DNA of 64,000 nucleotides from positions 310,001 through 374,000 of the forward strand of contig NZ_JABBGG010000001.1 of assembly GCF_012927275.1 (NCBI RefSeq), written 5' to 3'. The translations under genes and the position numbers were made by a program. The notes under the pieces were generated by a model. It had not been told where the DNA came from, searched no databases, and saw only the letters and a list, made by a program, of their open reading frames with translations. The stretch comes from Massilia polaris (GTDB lineage: Bacteria; Pseudomonadota; Gammaproteobacteria; Burkholderiales; Burkholderiaceae_D). How positions within the stretch are numbered: position 1 is the first letter of the stretch; each line of letters begins with the position of its first letter. Positions 28,247 to 37,489 of this stretch are shown one piece after another.

Positions 28247-31200
28247 ATGACCTACTTTTTATATGACACGCGCCTGCTTGACGTCTCCCGCCTTCGCGCC
28301 CGGGCAATCTGGATCCCGGCTGTGGCGATGCTGCTGGCCGGCGCCGCTGCCGGCGCGGCCGAACCGCGCTTCGCGACGTCGTTCGAATCGGGCGATCCGG
28401 TTCCCGCCGTGCCGGCAGGCGACGGCTTGCGGGTGAGCCTGGGCGACGGCCCGGAACGCCCGTATGCGGCCAAGCCGCGGGTGGGTTACAGCGGCACGCG
28501 CGCGCTGCGCTACACCGCCGGCGGCACCGGTGGCCGCCTCCAGCTGTTTCCAGTCGACATCGTGATCGGCGGCGACACGACGCTGTCGTGGAAAGTCCTG
28601 CCGGAAATTGTCGAAGGCGATGCCGGCGCCTCCACCGGCGTATCGCTGGACCTGGTGCTTGACGATGGGCAGCGGATATCCAGCCTGGCCCTGCGTGACA
28701 ATCACGGCGTGCGCCTCGGCGCCGCCGCGCAGGCGCAATCGACAACGCTGTATCCGCAACAGTGGGCGCACAAGGCGGTCCGGCTGGGCGAACTGAAAGG
28801 GCGCCGCATCAAGGCGATCGAGCTGGAACTGCAGCCCGCGGCCGGGACCGGCGCCAGCGGCTGGCTCGACGACATCGCCATCGGCGGGCAGGCGCGCAGC
28901 GTCGCCACGCGGCCATCCGACTACGTGTTGACTACCCGCGGCACCCAGGCCAATGGCAATTTTTCGCGTGGCAATAACATTCCCGCGACGGCGATGCCGC
29001 ATGGCTTCAACTTCTGGACCCCGGTCACCGACGCGAGCACGCTGGGCTGGCTGTATCGCTGGAACGAACAGAATGGTGCGGATAACCGGCCGCGGCTGCA
29101 GGCGCTGTCCCTCAGCCACCAGCCCAGTCCGTGGATGGGCGACCGCCAGACTTTCCAGGTGATGCCATCAAGCGCGCAGGGGCGCCCCGACGCCGACCGT
29201 GCGCGCCGCGCGCTGCCGTTCTCGCACGATAAGGAACTGGCCCGTGCGCACACCTATCGGGTGGACTTCGACAACGGCATCCGTGCCGAGATCGCGCCGA
29301 GCGAACGCGCGGCGGTCTTCCGTTTCCGCTTCCCGCGCGATGGCGATGCGAACTTGCTGTTTGATAACGTCGACCAGCGCGGCGGCCTGACGCTCGATGC
29401 GGCCACCCAGACCCTGCGCGGCCATACCGATACCCGCAGCGGCCTCTCCAATGGCGCCGCGCGCATGTTCGTATTTGCGCGCTTCGACCAGCGCTGGCGC
29501 GACAGCGGCCTGCTCGAGACCGGCCGGCCCACCGGCTACGTCAAGTTTTCGGCCGACAATGGCGAAGTACGGATGCGCATTGCCACCTCGCTGATTTCGG
29601 TCGAACAGGCGCAGCGCAACCTCGATCAGGAGATCGGCGACGCCGGGTTCGACACCGTGCGCGAGCGTGCGCAGGCGGCCTGGGATTCCGAGCTCGGCCG
29701 CGTGCGGGTCGAGGGCGCCAGTGACGACCAGCTGACCACCATCTATTCCAATCTCTACCGCCTGTTCCTGTATCCGAACGTCGCCCACGAAAACGTCGGC
29801 AGCGCGAAGCAGCCGGACTGGCGCCATGCCGACCAGAGCAGCTGGTCCGACAAGAATAGTGGCGGCGACGCGCTGCGCACCTCCGCCCCGCTGCGCGCCG
29901 GCAAGACTTACGTCAACAACGGCTTCTGGGACACCTTCCGCACGACCTGGCCCGCATACGCGCTGTTGGCGCCGCAACGCGCCGGCGCGATGATCGACGG
30001 CTTCCTGCAGCAGTACCGCGACGGTGGCTGGGTGGCGCGCTGGTCGTCGCCGGGCTATGCGGACCTGATGGTCGGCACCAGTTCCGACGTGGCCTTCGCC
30101 GATGCGTGGCTCAAGGGCGTGCGCGGCTTCGATGCGCACCAGGCCTACGAGGCCGCGCTGAAGAACGCGACCGCGGTCCCGCCGGTGTCGAACGTCGGCC
30201 GCAAGGGCCTGGCGCGCTCGATGTACCGCGGCTATGTGGAGTCCGCCGTCCACGAAGGTTTGTCGTGGACGCTGGAGGGCGCACTCAACGATTTCGGCCT
30301 CGCGCAGTTCGGCCGGGCCCTGGCGCGCGACGACCGGGATGCCGCGCGTGCCCGCCGCTACCGCGAGGAAGCCGAGTACTTCCAGGCCCGGGCCGCGGAC
30401 TACGCCAACCTGTTCGATCCGGCCACCGGCTTCTTCCGCGGCCGCGACGCCAACGGGCAGTGGCGCCAGCCGGCAGCCAGCTTCGAGCCGCGCGAGTGGG
30501 GTGGCGACTACACCGAGGCCAACGCGTGGAACTTCGCCTTCACCGTGCCCCACGACGCCGAAGGCCTCGCCACGCTGCTGGGCGGACGCGAGGCGCTGGT
30601 GCGCCGGCTGGACCAGTTCTTCGCCACTCCGGAAACCGCTGAGCCCCGGTTTTCCGGCAGCTACGGCCAGGTGATCCACGAAATGACCGAGGCGCGCGAT
30701 GTGCGCATGGGCATGTATGCACACAGCAACCAGCCCTCGCACCACATCCCCTGGATGTACGTCGCCGCCGGCCAGCCGTGGAACACCCAGCGCATCACGC
30801 GCGAGGCCGTGCGCCGGCTCTACCTCGGCAGCGAAATCGGCCAGGGCTATGCGGGCGACGAGGACAACGGCGAAATGTCGGCCTGGTACACGTTCGCGAT
30901 GCTGGGGCTGTACCCGTTGCGGATGGGCTCCCCGGAATACGTGATCGGCGCGCCTGCCTTCGACCGCGCCGAGGTCCGCCTCGACAGCGGCCGCACGCTC
31001 ACCGTCATCGCGCACGGCAATGGCCCCGATAAGGTCTATGTGCAATCGCTCAAGGTCAACGGCAAGCCCTGGACCCGGCCCTGGATTCGCCACGATGACA
31101 TCGCCGCCGGCGCGACCCTGGAATTCGTCATGGGCAGTGCGCCATCGTCCTGGGGAAGCGATGCGGGCGCCTTGCCGGGATCGATGACCGCGCCTGGTCG

Positions 31201-31612
31201 CCGGCCCGCGGTAATGAAGGACCGCGCCAAAGGGGCAGCGGCAATCACCGTGGACAGCGGCGTCGCTGCCGGTGGGCTGGTCGACGACGATGCATCGACC
31301 TCGCTGTCGCTGCACGGCCGCGCGGTCGTCGGCTTCGCGTTCGCCGGTTCCACAGCGATCAGTTACTACACGATTACCGGTGGCAAAGCCCCGCCGGACA
31401 AGCTGGCCTGGACGCTTGAAGGACGCAACGGCAAGGGCAGCTGGGCGGTGCTTGACCGGCGCAGCCACGAGCGTTTCGCGTGGCAGCAGCAGTTGCGTCC
31501 GTTCCGCATCGCCAGGCCGGGCGGGTATCGCGAGTACCGGCTGCGGTTCGAGAATGCGGCGGCGTTTGAACTGGCCGAGCTCGAGTTGCTGGACTCTGCG
31601 GAATCGAAGTGA
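28247..31612 (+). CDS. GH92 alpha-mannosidase, exported (copy A)
   Basis: Calcium-dependent exo-alpha-mannosidase removing alpha-1,2/1,3-linked mannose. 1121 residues, longer than the usual 750-800 because of an N-terminal carbohydrate-binding-like region (residues about 40-215) and a C-terminal discoidin-like region (about 990-1121). Hydrophobic residues 20-38 give a signal peptide. GH92 landmarks: NNIPATAMPHGFNFWTPVT, NGFWDTFRTTWPAYALL, HSNQPSHHIPWMY and GDEDNGEMSAWYTFAMLG, which carries the base-activating Asp pair. Starts 1 base after the beta-mannosidase stop. Confidence 0.93.
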   Translation: MTYFLYDTRLLDVSRLRARAIWIPAVAMLLAGAAAGAAEPRFATSFESGDPVPAVPAGDGLRVSLGDGPERPYAAKPRVGYSGTRALRYTAGGTGGRLQLFPVDIVIGGDTTLSWKVLPEIVEGDAGASTGVSLDLVLDDGQRISSLALRDNHGVRLGAAAQAQSTTLYPQQWAHKAVRLGELKGRRIKAIELELQPAAGTGASGWLDDIAIGGQARSVATRPSDYVLTTRGTQANGNFSRGNNIPATAMPHGFNFWTPVTDASTLGWLYRWNEQNGADNRPRLQALSLSHQPSPWMGDRQTFQVMPSSAQGRPDADRARRALPFSHDKELARAHTYRVDFDNGIRAEIAPSERAAVFRFRFPRDGDANLLFDNVDQRGGLTLDAATQTLRGHTDTRSGLSNGAARMFVFARFDQRWRDSGLLETGRPTGYVKFSADNGEVRMRIATSLISVEQAQRNLDQEIGDAGFDTVRERAQAAWDSELGRVRVEGASDDQLTTIYSNLYRLFLYPNVAHENVGSAKQPDWRHADQSSWSDKNSGGDALRTSAPLRAGKTYVNNGFWDTFRTTWPAYALLAPQRAGAMIDGFLQQYRDGGWVARWSSPGYADLMVGTSSDVAFADAWLKGVRGFDAHQAYEAALKNATAVPPVSNVGRKGLARSMYRGYVESAVHEGLSWTLEGALNDFGLAQFGRALARDDRDAARARRYREEAEYFQARAADYANLFDPATGFFRGRDANGQWRQPAASFEPREWGGDYTEANAWNFAFTVPHDAEGLATLLGGREALVRRLDQFFATPETAEPRFSGSYGQVIHEMTEARDVRMGMYAHSNQPSHHIPWMYVAAGQPWNTQRITREAVRRLYLGSEIGQGYAGDEDNGEMSAWYTFAMLGLYPLRMGSPEYVIGAPAFDRAEVRLDSGRTLTVIAHGNGPDKVYVQSLKVNGKPWTRPWIRHDDIAAGATLEFVMGSAPSSWGSDAGALPGSMTAPGRRPAVMKDRAKGAAAITVDSGVAAGGLVDDDASTSLSLHGRAVVGFAFAGSTAISYYTITGGKAPPDKLAWTLEGRNGKGSWAVLDRRSHERFAWQQQLRPFRIARPGGYREYRLRFENAAAFELAELELLDSAESK

Positions 31613-31762
31613 ACGCGCGCGCGGCAGTTGGTCAATGCGCTGTTTACTAAAAACCTGCTAAAAGCGTGCCGATCAGGCCGCTTTGATTGACTCTCGCAAA
31701 TGGCGGCTGATATAACGGTTACCTATGAACTGACGCGGGGCACAGAACTTCGCGCACACAGA

Positions 31763-31782
31763 AAACGCAGCCATACGCGTTT
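31763..31782. promoter_or_regulatory. Inverted repeat upstream of the LacI gene
   Basis: AAACGC and GCGTTT arms separated by 8 bases in the 258-base gap between GH92-A and lacI-like gene. A candidate sugar-responsive operator; there is no exact second copy in front of the TonB receptor, only the related AAAACGCGGC near 20565, so support is weak. Confidence 0.25.
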
Positions 31783-31870
31783 AATAAACCAGATATCGGA
31801 GACTCTTCATGCACTTGAATTCGCGGCATGTCCCCTTGCTTCAACGGCCGCGTCGCTTGTTGGGGCAGCC

Positions 31871-32857
31871 ATGAGCCAGGTCACGCTGCGCGACATCGCG
31901 CAGGCCACCGGGCTGTCGATCGGCACGGTGTCGCGCGCGCTGAAGAACCAGGCCGGGATGACCGAGCCGACGCGCGACAAGGTGCGCGAGGCCGCGCTGC
32001 AGCTGGGCTATGACTTCGGCCAGCTGAAGAAGGGACGCATCCGCCGCATCGCCTTCCTGCTGCACAGCCAGCACAACACGCTGGCATCGAGCCCGTTCTA
32101 CTCGCCGGTCCTGCATGGCGCGGAAGAGGCCTGCCGGCGCGAGGGCGTCGCATTGTCCTTCATCGCGGTCGGACCGGCCGATCCGGTGCTGGGACAAATC
32201 CGCTTGCACCAGCCCGATGCCATCGTCTGCGCCGGTTTTTTCGAGCCGGAGGTGCTGGCCGCGCTGCAGCAAATCGGCAAACCGATGGTTTTGGTCGACA
32301 TGCACCGGCGCGGTTTCACCTCGGTTAACCCGGACAATATGCGCGGCGGCTACCTGGCCACCCAGCACTTGCTGCGCTGCGGACGCAAGCGCATCGCGAT
32401 GCTGTCGGGCTCGCTCGCCCACTACAGCATCCAGCAACGTAACCGCGGCTTCCGCCAGGCGCTGTTCGAGGCCAGGGTCCTGGCCGACCCGGACCTGGAA
32501 GTCATCGTGCCGGCCATGGACGACGGCGACGAAGGCGTGGCGGAAGCCATGCGCAGCCTGCTTAGCCTGCCGAAGCGGGCCGATGCGGTGTTCTGCTACA
32601 ACGACAGCACGGCGCTGTCGGCGATGAAGTATTGCCTGAACGAGGGCATGAAGATCCCGCATGACATTGCCATCGTCGGTTTCGACGACATCGCCGCGGC
32701 CGCCGCCGCCATTCCCCCGCTCAGCACGGTCCGCGTGGACAAGGAAGCGCTGGGCCGGGCCGGGGTCGAGTTATTGCTCCACAAGCCAGACGAATGCCCG
32801 TCCCACATCACCGTGCCGGTCCAGATGATCGTGCGCGAGAGCAGCTGCGACGACTAG
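31871..32857 (+). CDS. LacI-family transcriptional regulator
   Basis: 328 residues from the ATG at 31871 (MSQVTLRDIAQATGLSIGTV); the open frame extends 57 codons upstream without homology. N-terminal LacI HTH with VTLRDIAQATGLSIGTVSRA, then a periplasmic-binding-protein-like sensor (HYSIQQRNRGFRQAL, FCYNDSTALSAM, IVGFDDIAAAAAAIPPLSTV). Located between the two halves of the glycan locus, it is the obvious candidate to control both, with mannose or a mannobiose-like sugar as inducer (inferred). Confidence 0.92.
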   Translation: MSQVTLRDIAQATGLSIGTVSRALKNQAGMTEPTRDKVREAALQLGYDFGQLKKGRIRRIAFLLHSQHNTLASSPFYSPVLHGAEEACRREGVALSFIAVGPADPVLGQIRLHQPDAIVCAGFFEPEVLAALQQIGKPMVLVDMHRRGFTSVNPDNMRGGYLATQHLLRCGRKRIAMLSGSLAHYSIQQRNRGFRQALFEARVLADPDLEVIVPAMDDGDEGVAEAMRSLLSLPKRADAVFCYNDSTALSAMKYCLNEGMKIPHDIAIVGFDDIAAAAAAIPPLSTVRVDKEALGRAGVELLLHKPDECPSHITVPVQMIVRESSCDD

Positions 32858-32879
32858 TACACCCCTAACCCTGCCTACT

Positions 32880-34094
32880 ATGACCACTCTCCCCAACTTT
32901 CGCAGCCCGGCCGTGCTGCTCAACCATGCGCGCCACACCATGGGCTTTTATCACCCGCGCGCGATCGACCCCGCCGGCGGCCTCTATCACTATTTCAAGG
33001 ACGACGGCACCGTCTACGACGCGCAGCACCGGCACCTGGTCAGCAGCACGCGCTTCGTGTTTACCTATGCCATGGCGTACCGGCATTTCCGCGATCCGGC
33101 CTATCTGGAGGGCGCCGGGCATGCCCTGCGCTTCCTGCGCGAGGTGCACCGCGATCCGGTCGGCGGCGGCTACGCCTGGCTGCTCGATGGGGGCAAGGTG
33201 GCGGACGGCACCCAGCACGCCTATGGCCTGGCCTTCGTGCTGCTGGCCTATGCGCACGCCACGATGGCGGGGCTGGAACAGGCCCGCGCCTGGATCGGCG
33301 AAACCTTCGCCTTGATGGAGGCGCGCTTCTGGGACCCGCAGGCCGGCCTGTATGCCGACGAAGCCAGCCAGGACTGGACGCTGTCCGGCTACCGCGGGCA
33401 GAACGCCAACATGCATGCCTGCGAAGCGCTGCAGGCGGCATGGCAGGCCACCGGCGAGCGGCGCTACCTCGAGCGTGCCTACACCATCGCGTACAACATC
33501 ACCCAGCGCCAGGCCGAGCGCTGCGGCGGCCTGATCTGGGAACACTACGACGCCCAGTGGCAGCCCGACTGGGCCTACAACTTCGACGATCCGGAGAACC
33601 TGTTCCGCCCGTGGGGCTACCAGCCCGGCCACTTCACCGAGTGGGCCAAGCTGTTGCTGCAGCTGGAGGCACGCGCCAGCGGCGTGCTGGAGCAGGACCT
33701 TGGCTGGCTGCTGCCGACGGCCGAACGGCTGTACCGGGTCGCGGTGGAAAAGGGCTGGGATGCCGAGCACGGCGGCCTGTGCTATTCGCTGGCGCCGGAC
33801 CTGACGGTGTGCGACACGCATAAATATTTCTGGGTCCAGGCCGAGAGCGCGGCGGCGGCGGCCATGCTGGCGCAGCGCACCGGCAATGCGGAATACTGGG
33901 AATGGTACGAGCGCCTGTGGGCGTACAGCTGGACCCATTTCGTCGATCACCAGTACGGCGCCTGGTTCCGCATCCTCGACCGCGAGAACCGCAAGCTCAG
34001 CGACGAGAAGAGCCCGGCCGGCAAGGTGGATTACCACACCATGGGCGCCTGCTACGACATCCTGGCCGTGCTGGCGAAGGCCGACCATGCATGA
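32880..34094 (+). CDS. AGE-family sugar epimerase/isomerase (probable D-mannose isomerase)
   Basis: 404 residues, cytoplasmic (alpha/alpha)6 barrel of the N-acylglucosamine 2-epimerase superfamily. The paired catalytic His residues are visible in GYQPGHFTEWAKLL and VDYHTMGACYDIL, with the substrate-pocket segment SSTRFVFTYAMAYRHFRDP near the N-terminus. The closest match by motif is mannose isomerase/YihS, which converts mannose to fructose. The kinase that follows, overlapping by 8 bases, and the mannosidases on both sides support this; a cellobiose-2-epimerase-like activity is the alternative. Confidence 0.85.
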   Translation: MTTLPNFRSPAVLLNHARHTMGFYHPRAIDPAGGLYHYFKDDGTVYDAQHRHLVSSTRFVFTYAMAYRHFRDPAYLEGAGHALRFLREVHRDPVGGGYAWLLDGGKVADGTQHAYGLAFVLLAYAHATMAGLEQARAWIGETFALMEARFWDPQAGLYADEASQDWTLSGYRGQNANMHACEALQAAWQATGERRYLERAYTIAYNITQRQAERCGGLIWEHYDAQWQPDWAYNFDDPENLFRPWGYQPGHFTEWAKLLLQLEARASGVLEQDLGWLLPTAERLYRVAVEKGWDAEHGGLCYSLAPDLTVCDTHKYFWVQAESAAAAAMLAQRTGNAEYWEWYERLWAYSWTHFVDHQYGAWFRILDRENRKLSDEKSPAGKVDYHTMGACYDILAVLAKADHA

Positions 34095-35010
34095 CGCGCC
34101 GCTGATGCTGTGCGCCGGCGAGGCGCTGACCGACATGATCAACCAGGGCGGCGAGCAGTGGGTGAGCCGCGTTGGCGGCTCGACCTGGAACGTGGCGCGC
34201 GCGCTGGCGGTGCTGGGCGAGCCGACCGCCTTTGCCGGCGCCATCAGCCGCGACCGCTTCGGCGACGCCCTGTGGGCGGCCAGCGAGGCGGCGGGGCTGG
34301 ACCTGCGGCTGCTGCAGCGCGTCGAGCGTTCGCCCTTGCTGGCCGTGGTTGAGCAGGGCGAGCCGGCGCGCTATTTCTTTATCGGCGACGACAGCGCCGA
34401 CCTGCATTTCGATCCCGCGGCGCTGCCCGATGGCTGGCCGGCGGCGCTGCGCTGGGCGCACTTCGGCGGCATCAGCCTGGCGCGCGAGCCGCTGGCATCA
34501 ACCCTGGTCGCGCTGGCCCGGCAGTTGAAGGCCCAGGGCGTGGCGATCAGCTACGACCCCAACTACCGCAACCTGATGGACGAACGCTATGCGCCGACCC
34601 TGCAGCGCATGGCGGCGCTGGCCGACGTGATCAAGGTGTCCGACGACGACTTGCGCGGGCTGTTTCCCGGACTCGGGCTCGAGGCGGCTCTGCAGGAGGT
34701 GCGCGCGTTCAATCCCGCGGCGCATTGCCTGCTGACGCGCGGCGGCCAGGGCGCCAGCCTGTTCCACGGCGCGCAGCGCTGCGATGCGCGCCCACCCACG
34801 GTGGAGATGGTGGACACCGTCGGCGCCGGCGACGCCAGCGTGGCCGGCCTGCTGCACAGCCTGGCGCGCCATCCCGGCCGGCGCTTGCAGTCGCACCTGC
34901 ATGCCGCGCTGGCGGCCGGCTCCGCCGCCTGCCTGCAGGCCGGCGCCACGCCGCCGCAGCCGGCGGCCATGCACCGATTGTTCGAAGTGCTCGAAGGAGA
35001 AGTATCGTGA
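34087..35010 (+). CDS. PfkB-family carbohydrate kinase (probable fructokinase)
   Basis: 307 residues from the ATG at 34087 (MHDAPLMLCAGEALTDMI), which overlaps the epimerase stop by 8 bases. Ribokinase fold: N-terminal GGSTWNVARALAVLG sugar-binding segment and the C-terminal DTVGAGDASVAGLL with the catalytic Asp in GAGD. Best functional fit is phosphorylation of the fructose made by the preceding isomerase. The stop overlaps the GTG start of the next gene. Confidence 0.88.
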   Translation: MHDAPLMLCAGEALTDMINQGGEQWVSRVGGSTWNVARALAVLGEPTAFAGAISRDRFGDALWAASEAAGLDLRLLQRVERSPLLAVVEQGEPARYFFIGDDSADLHFDPAALPDGWPAALRWAHFGGISLAREPLASTLVALARQLKAQGVAISYDPNYRNLMDERYAPTLQRMAALADVIKVSDDDLRGLFPGLGLEAALQEVRAFNPAAHCLLTRGGQGASLFHGAQRCDARPPTVEMVDTVGAGDASVAGLLHSLARHPGRRLQSHLHAALAAGSAACLQAGATPPQPAAMHRLFEVLEGEVS

Positions 35011-37439
35011 CGACCCGACCCCGCTTTGCCCCCTTGCTGCTGGCGGCGTTGCTGCTGCCGGCGACCGCCCAGTGCGCCGCGCCAGCCGCCGCCGCGGGCG
35101 CCAGTTCCATGCCGGTGAACACCTTCATCGGCACCCAGGACGAAGGCAATACCTTCCCCGGCGCCGCGGCGCCATTCGGCAAGATCCAGGTCAGCCCGAT
35201 CGCCGACCATTACGCCGGCTACCGCTACAGCGACAAGCGCATCCGTGGTTTCGGCCACTCCTTCCTGTCCGGCGCGGGCTGCTGGGAACAGGGCGGGCAG
35301 TTGTCGGTGCTGCCGGTCACCGGCCACATCGGCCCCGGCGGCGATTTCGACACGTCCAAGGCTGACAGCTTCGACCACAAGCGCTACGCCGCCGAATACA
35401 GCCATGAGGGAGAAGTAGGGCAGGCCGGCTACTACCAGGTCAAGCTGACCAGCTATGGCGGCATCACCGCCGAGGCGACCGCGCTGACCCGCGCCGCCGC
35501 CGAGCGCTACACCTTTGCCTCCGGCACCGCCACCGGGCACGTGCTGCTCAACCTGGGCCAGGCCAACGAGCGCCATTCCGTGATCGGCAGCGAGGTCAAA
35601 GTGCTCGACGGCCGCAGCGTCGAGGGCAGGATCGTCACCAAGAGCTTCTGCGGCGGCGCCAAGTACAGCACCTGGTTCCGCATCGTGTTCGACCAGCCGG
35701 TCGTGGCCCATGGCATCTGGGACGACCGCGGCGGCTGGCCTGGCGTGGACGGCCCCAGCCAGCAGGGCGAGGCCAAACCGCATGGCGTCTGGCTGAGCTT
35801 CGACCTTGGCAAGGGGACGGCGGTCACCGCGGTCAGCGCGATTTCCCACGTCGATGCCGAGGGCGCGCGCATCAACCTGCAGGCCGAAGGTATGGAAGCT
35901 GGCAAGCCGCTGGCTTTCGATGCGATGAAGGCGAAGGCGCAGCGCGAGTGGCAGCGCGAACTTTCCAGCGTGCGCATCGAAGGCGGCAGCCAGGACGACC
36001 GCACGGTGTTCTACACCGCGCTCTACCACGCGTTGCTGCAGCCGATGACCGGCAACGATGCCGACGGCCGCTACCGCGGCTACGACGACCTCGTCCACAG
36101 CGCGAAAGACTGGACTTACTACGAGTACTTCTCGCTGTGGGACACCTACCGCGCCCAGAACCAGCTGCTGGCCCTGCTGCGTCCGCAGCGCGCGCGCGAT
36201 ATCGCCAACTCGGTGCTGAAGATCCGCGAGCAGGGCGGCTGGTTGCCGCGCTGGGGCTACGCCAGCTTCGAGACCAACATCATGACCGGCGACCCGGTCA
36301 CTCCCTTCCTGGTCGACCTGTGGCGCTTCGGGGCGCTGAAGGGGCGCGAGCGCGAGGCCTATGCCGCGCTGCGCGAAAACGCCTTCGGCGTGCCGGCTTT
36401 CAGCATCCGCCCGCAGGGACGTTCGGGCAACCCGAGCTACCTGCGCGACGGCTTCGTGCAATACGACCGCAGCTTCATCTCCAAGGGCATGGACACCGAC
36501 CCGCACCACGGCGCCTCGGCGACGCTGGAATATGCGCTGGCCGACAGCGCGCTGGCGCACATGGCGAAGGCGCTGGGCCACGGCAAGGACGCGCAGCTGC
36601 TGGCGCAGCGCGCCCTCAACTGGCGCAAGGTGTGGGACCCGAGCGTGGTCGACGCCCCAACCGGGCAGCGCGGCTTCCCGCGTCCGCGCCTGCCTGGGGG
36701 CGGCTGGTTCGCCGACGTCGGCAGCGGCTTCGACCCGCGCGGCGACCATGGCTTCCACGAAGGCACGGCCTGGCAGTATCAATGGCTGGTGCCGCAGGAC
36801 GTCCCCGGCCTGGCCGCGGCGATGGGCGGCACCGCCCAGGCCCAGCGCCGCCTCGACCAGTTCTTCGACTACGACGCCGTGCTGGCCGATCCGGCGGCCG
36901 TGCGCAAGTCCTGGGTGGTCGGGCCGTACAGTTATTACAGCCAGTTCCGCTACAACCCGAACAACGAGCCCGACCTGCATGCGCCGTGGATGTACACGCT
37001 GATGGGCCAGCCCTGGAAGACCACCACGGTGCTGCGCGCGGCCGAAACGCTGTTCGCCAATGGCCCAAGCGGCGTGACCGGCAACGACGACCTCGGCACG
37101 ATGTCGGCCTGGTACCTGTTCAGTGCGCTGGGTATGTATCCTGACGCGCCGGGCAGCGGCCGCTTCCTGCTGCACGCGCCGCGCTTCGCGCGCGCCGAGA
37201 TCGACCTGCCGCAAGGCCGCGTGCTGCGCATCGAGGCACCCGAGGCCAAGCCCGGCGAGCGGCGCTTCGTGCAGTCCGTGAACTGGGCTGGGCGTCCGCT
37301 GTCGCGCGTGTGGCTGGACTGGGAGCAGTTGCAGGCTGCCGGCACCCTGAAATACCAGCTCGCGCCGCAGCCGGACACGGCGGGATGGGGCACGCGCGGC
37401 CGCGACTTGCCGCGCCCGCCTGCGGGCATCACGCCGTAA
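35007..37439 (+). CDS. GH92 alpha-mannosidase, exported (copy B)
   Basis: 810 residues from a GTG at 35007, chosen because AAGGAGAAG lies just upstream, the GTG overlaps the kinase stop (GTGA) and a clean signal peptide follows (RFAPLLLAALLLPATAQC, possibly a lipoprotein-like Cys). Typical GH92 length. Landmarks: NTFIGTQDEGNTFPGAAAPF, FGHSFLSGAGC, SLWDTYRAQNQLLALL, FHEGTAWQYQWLVPQDVPGL and GNDDLGTMSAWYLFSALGMY. Differs from copy A at the GxEDxGxMSAW signature and lacks its extra domains, so the two enzymes probably cut different alpha-mannosyl linkages. Confidence 0.92.
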   Translation: MTTRPRFAPLLLAALLLPATAQCAAPAAAAGASSMPVNTFIGTQDEGNTFPGAAAPFGKIQVSPIADHYAGYRYSDKRIRGFGHSFLSGAGCWEQGGQLSVLPVTGHIGPGGDFDTSKADSFDHKRYAAEYSHEGEVGQAGYYQVKLTSYGGITAEATALTRAAAERYTFASGTATGHVLLNLGQANERHSVIGSEVKVLDGRSVEGRIVTKSFCGGAKYSTWFRIVFDQPVVAHGIWDDRGGWPGVDGPSQQGEAKPHGVWLSFDLGKGTAVTAVSAISHVDAEGARINLQAEGMEAGKPLAFDAMKAKAQREWQRELSSVRIEGGSQDDRTVFYTALYHALLQPMTGNDADGRYRGYDDLVHSAKDWTYYEYFSLWDTYRAQNQLLALLRPQRARDIANSVLKIREQGGWLPRWGYASFETNIMTGDPVTPFLVDLWRFGALKGREREAYAALRENAFGVPAFSIRPQGRSGNPSYLRDGFVQYDRSFISKGMDTDPHHGASATLEYALADSALAHMAKALGHGKDAQLLAQRALNWRKVWDPSVVDAPTGQRGFPRPRLPGGGWFADVGSGFDPRGDHGFHEGTAWQYQWLVPQDVPGLAAAMGGTAQAQRRLDQFFDYDAVLADPAAVRKSWVVGPYSYYSQFRYNPNNEPDLHAPWMYTLMGQPWKTTTVLRAAETLFANGPSGVTGNDDLGTMSAWYLFSALGMYPDAPGSGRFLLHAPRFARAEIDLPQGRVLRIEAPEAKPGERRFVQSVNWAGRPLSRVWLDWEQLQAAGTLKYQLAPQPDTAGWGTRGRDLPRPPAGITP

Positions 37440-37489
37440 GGCATATTCTGCACACACAATAAGATCATAAGATCACCAGGAGACTTCGC

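Noticed and set aside
29168-31468. 766-codon minus-strand frame opposite GH92 copy A
   Set aside because: Antisense shadow of a GC-rich gene with no recognizable domain.
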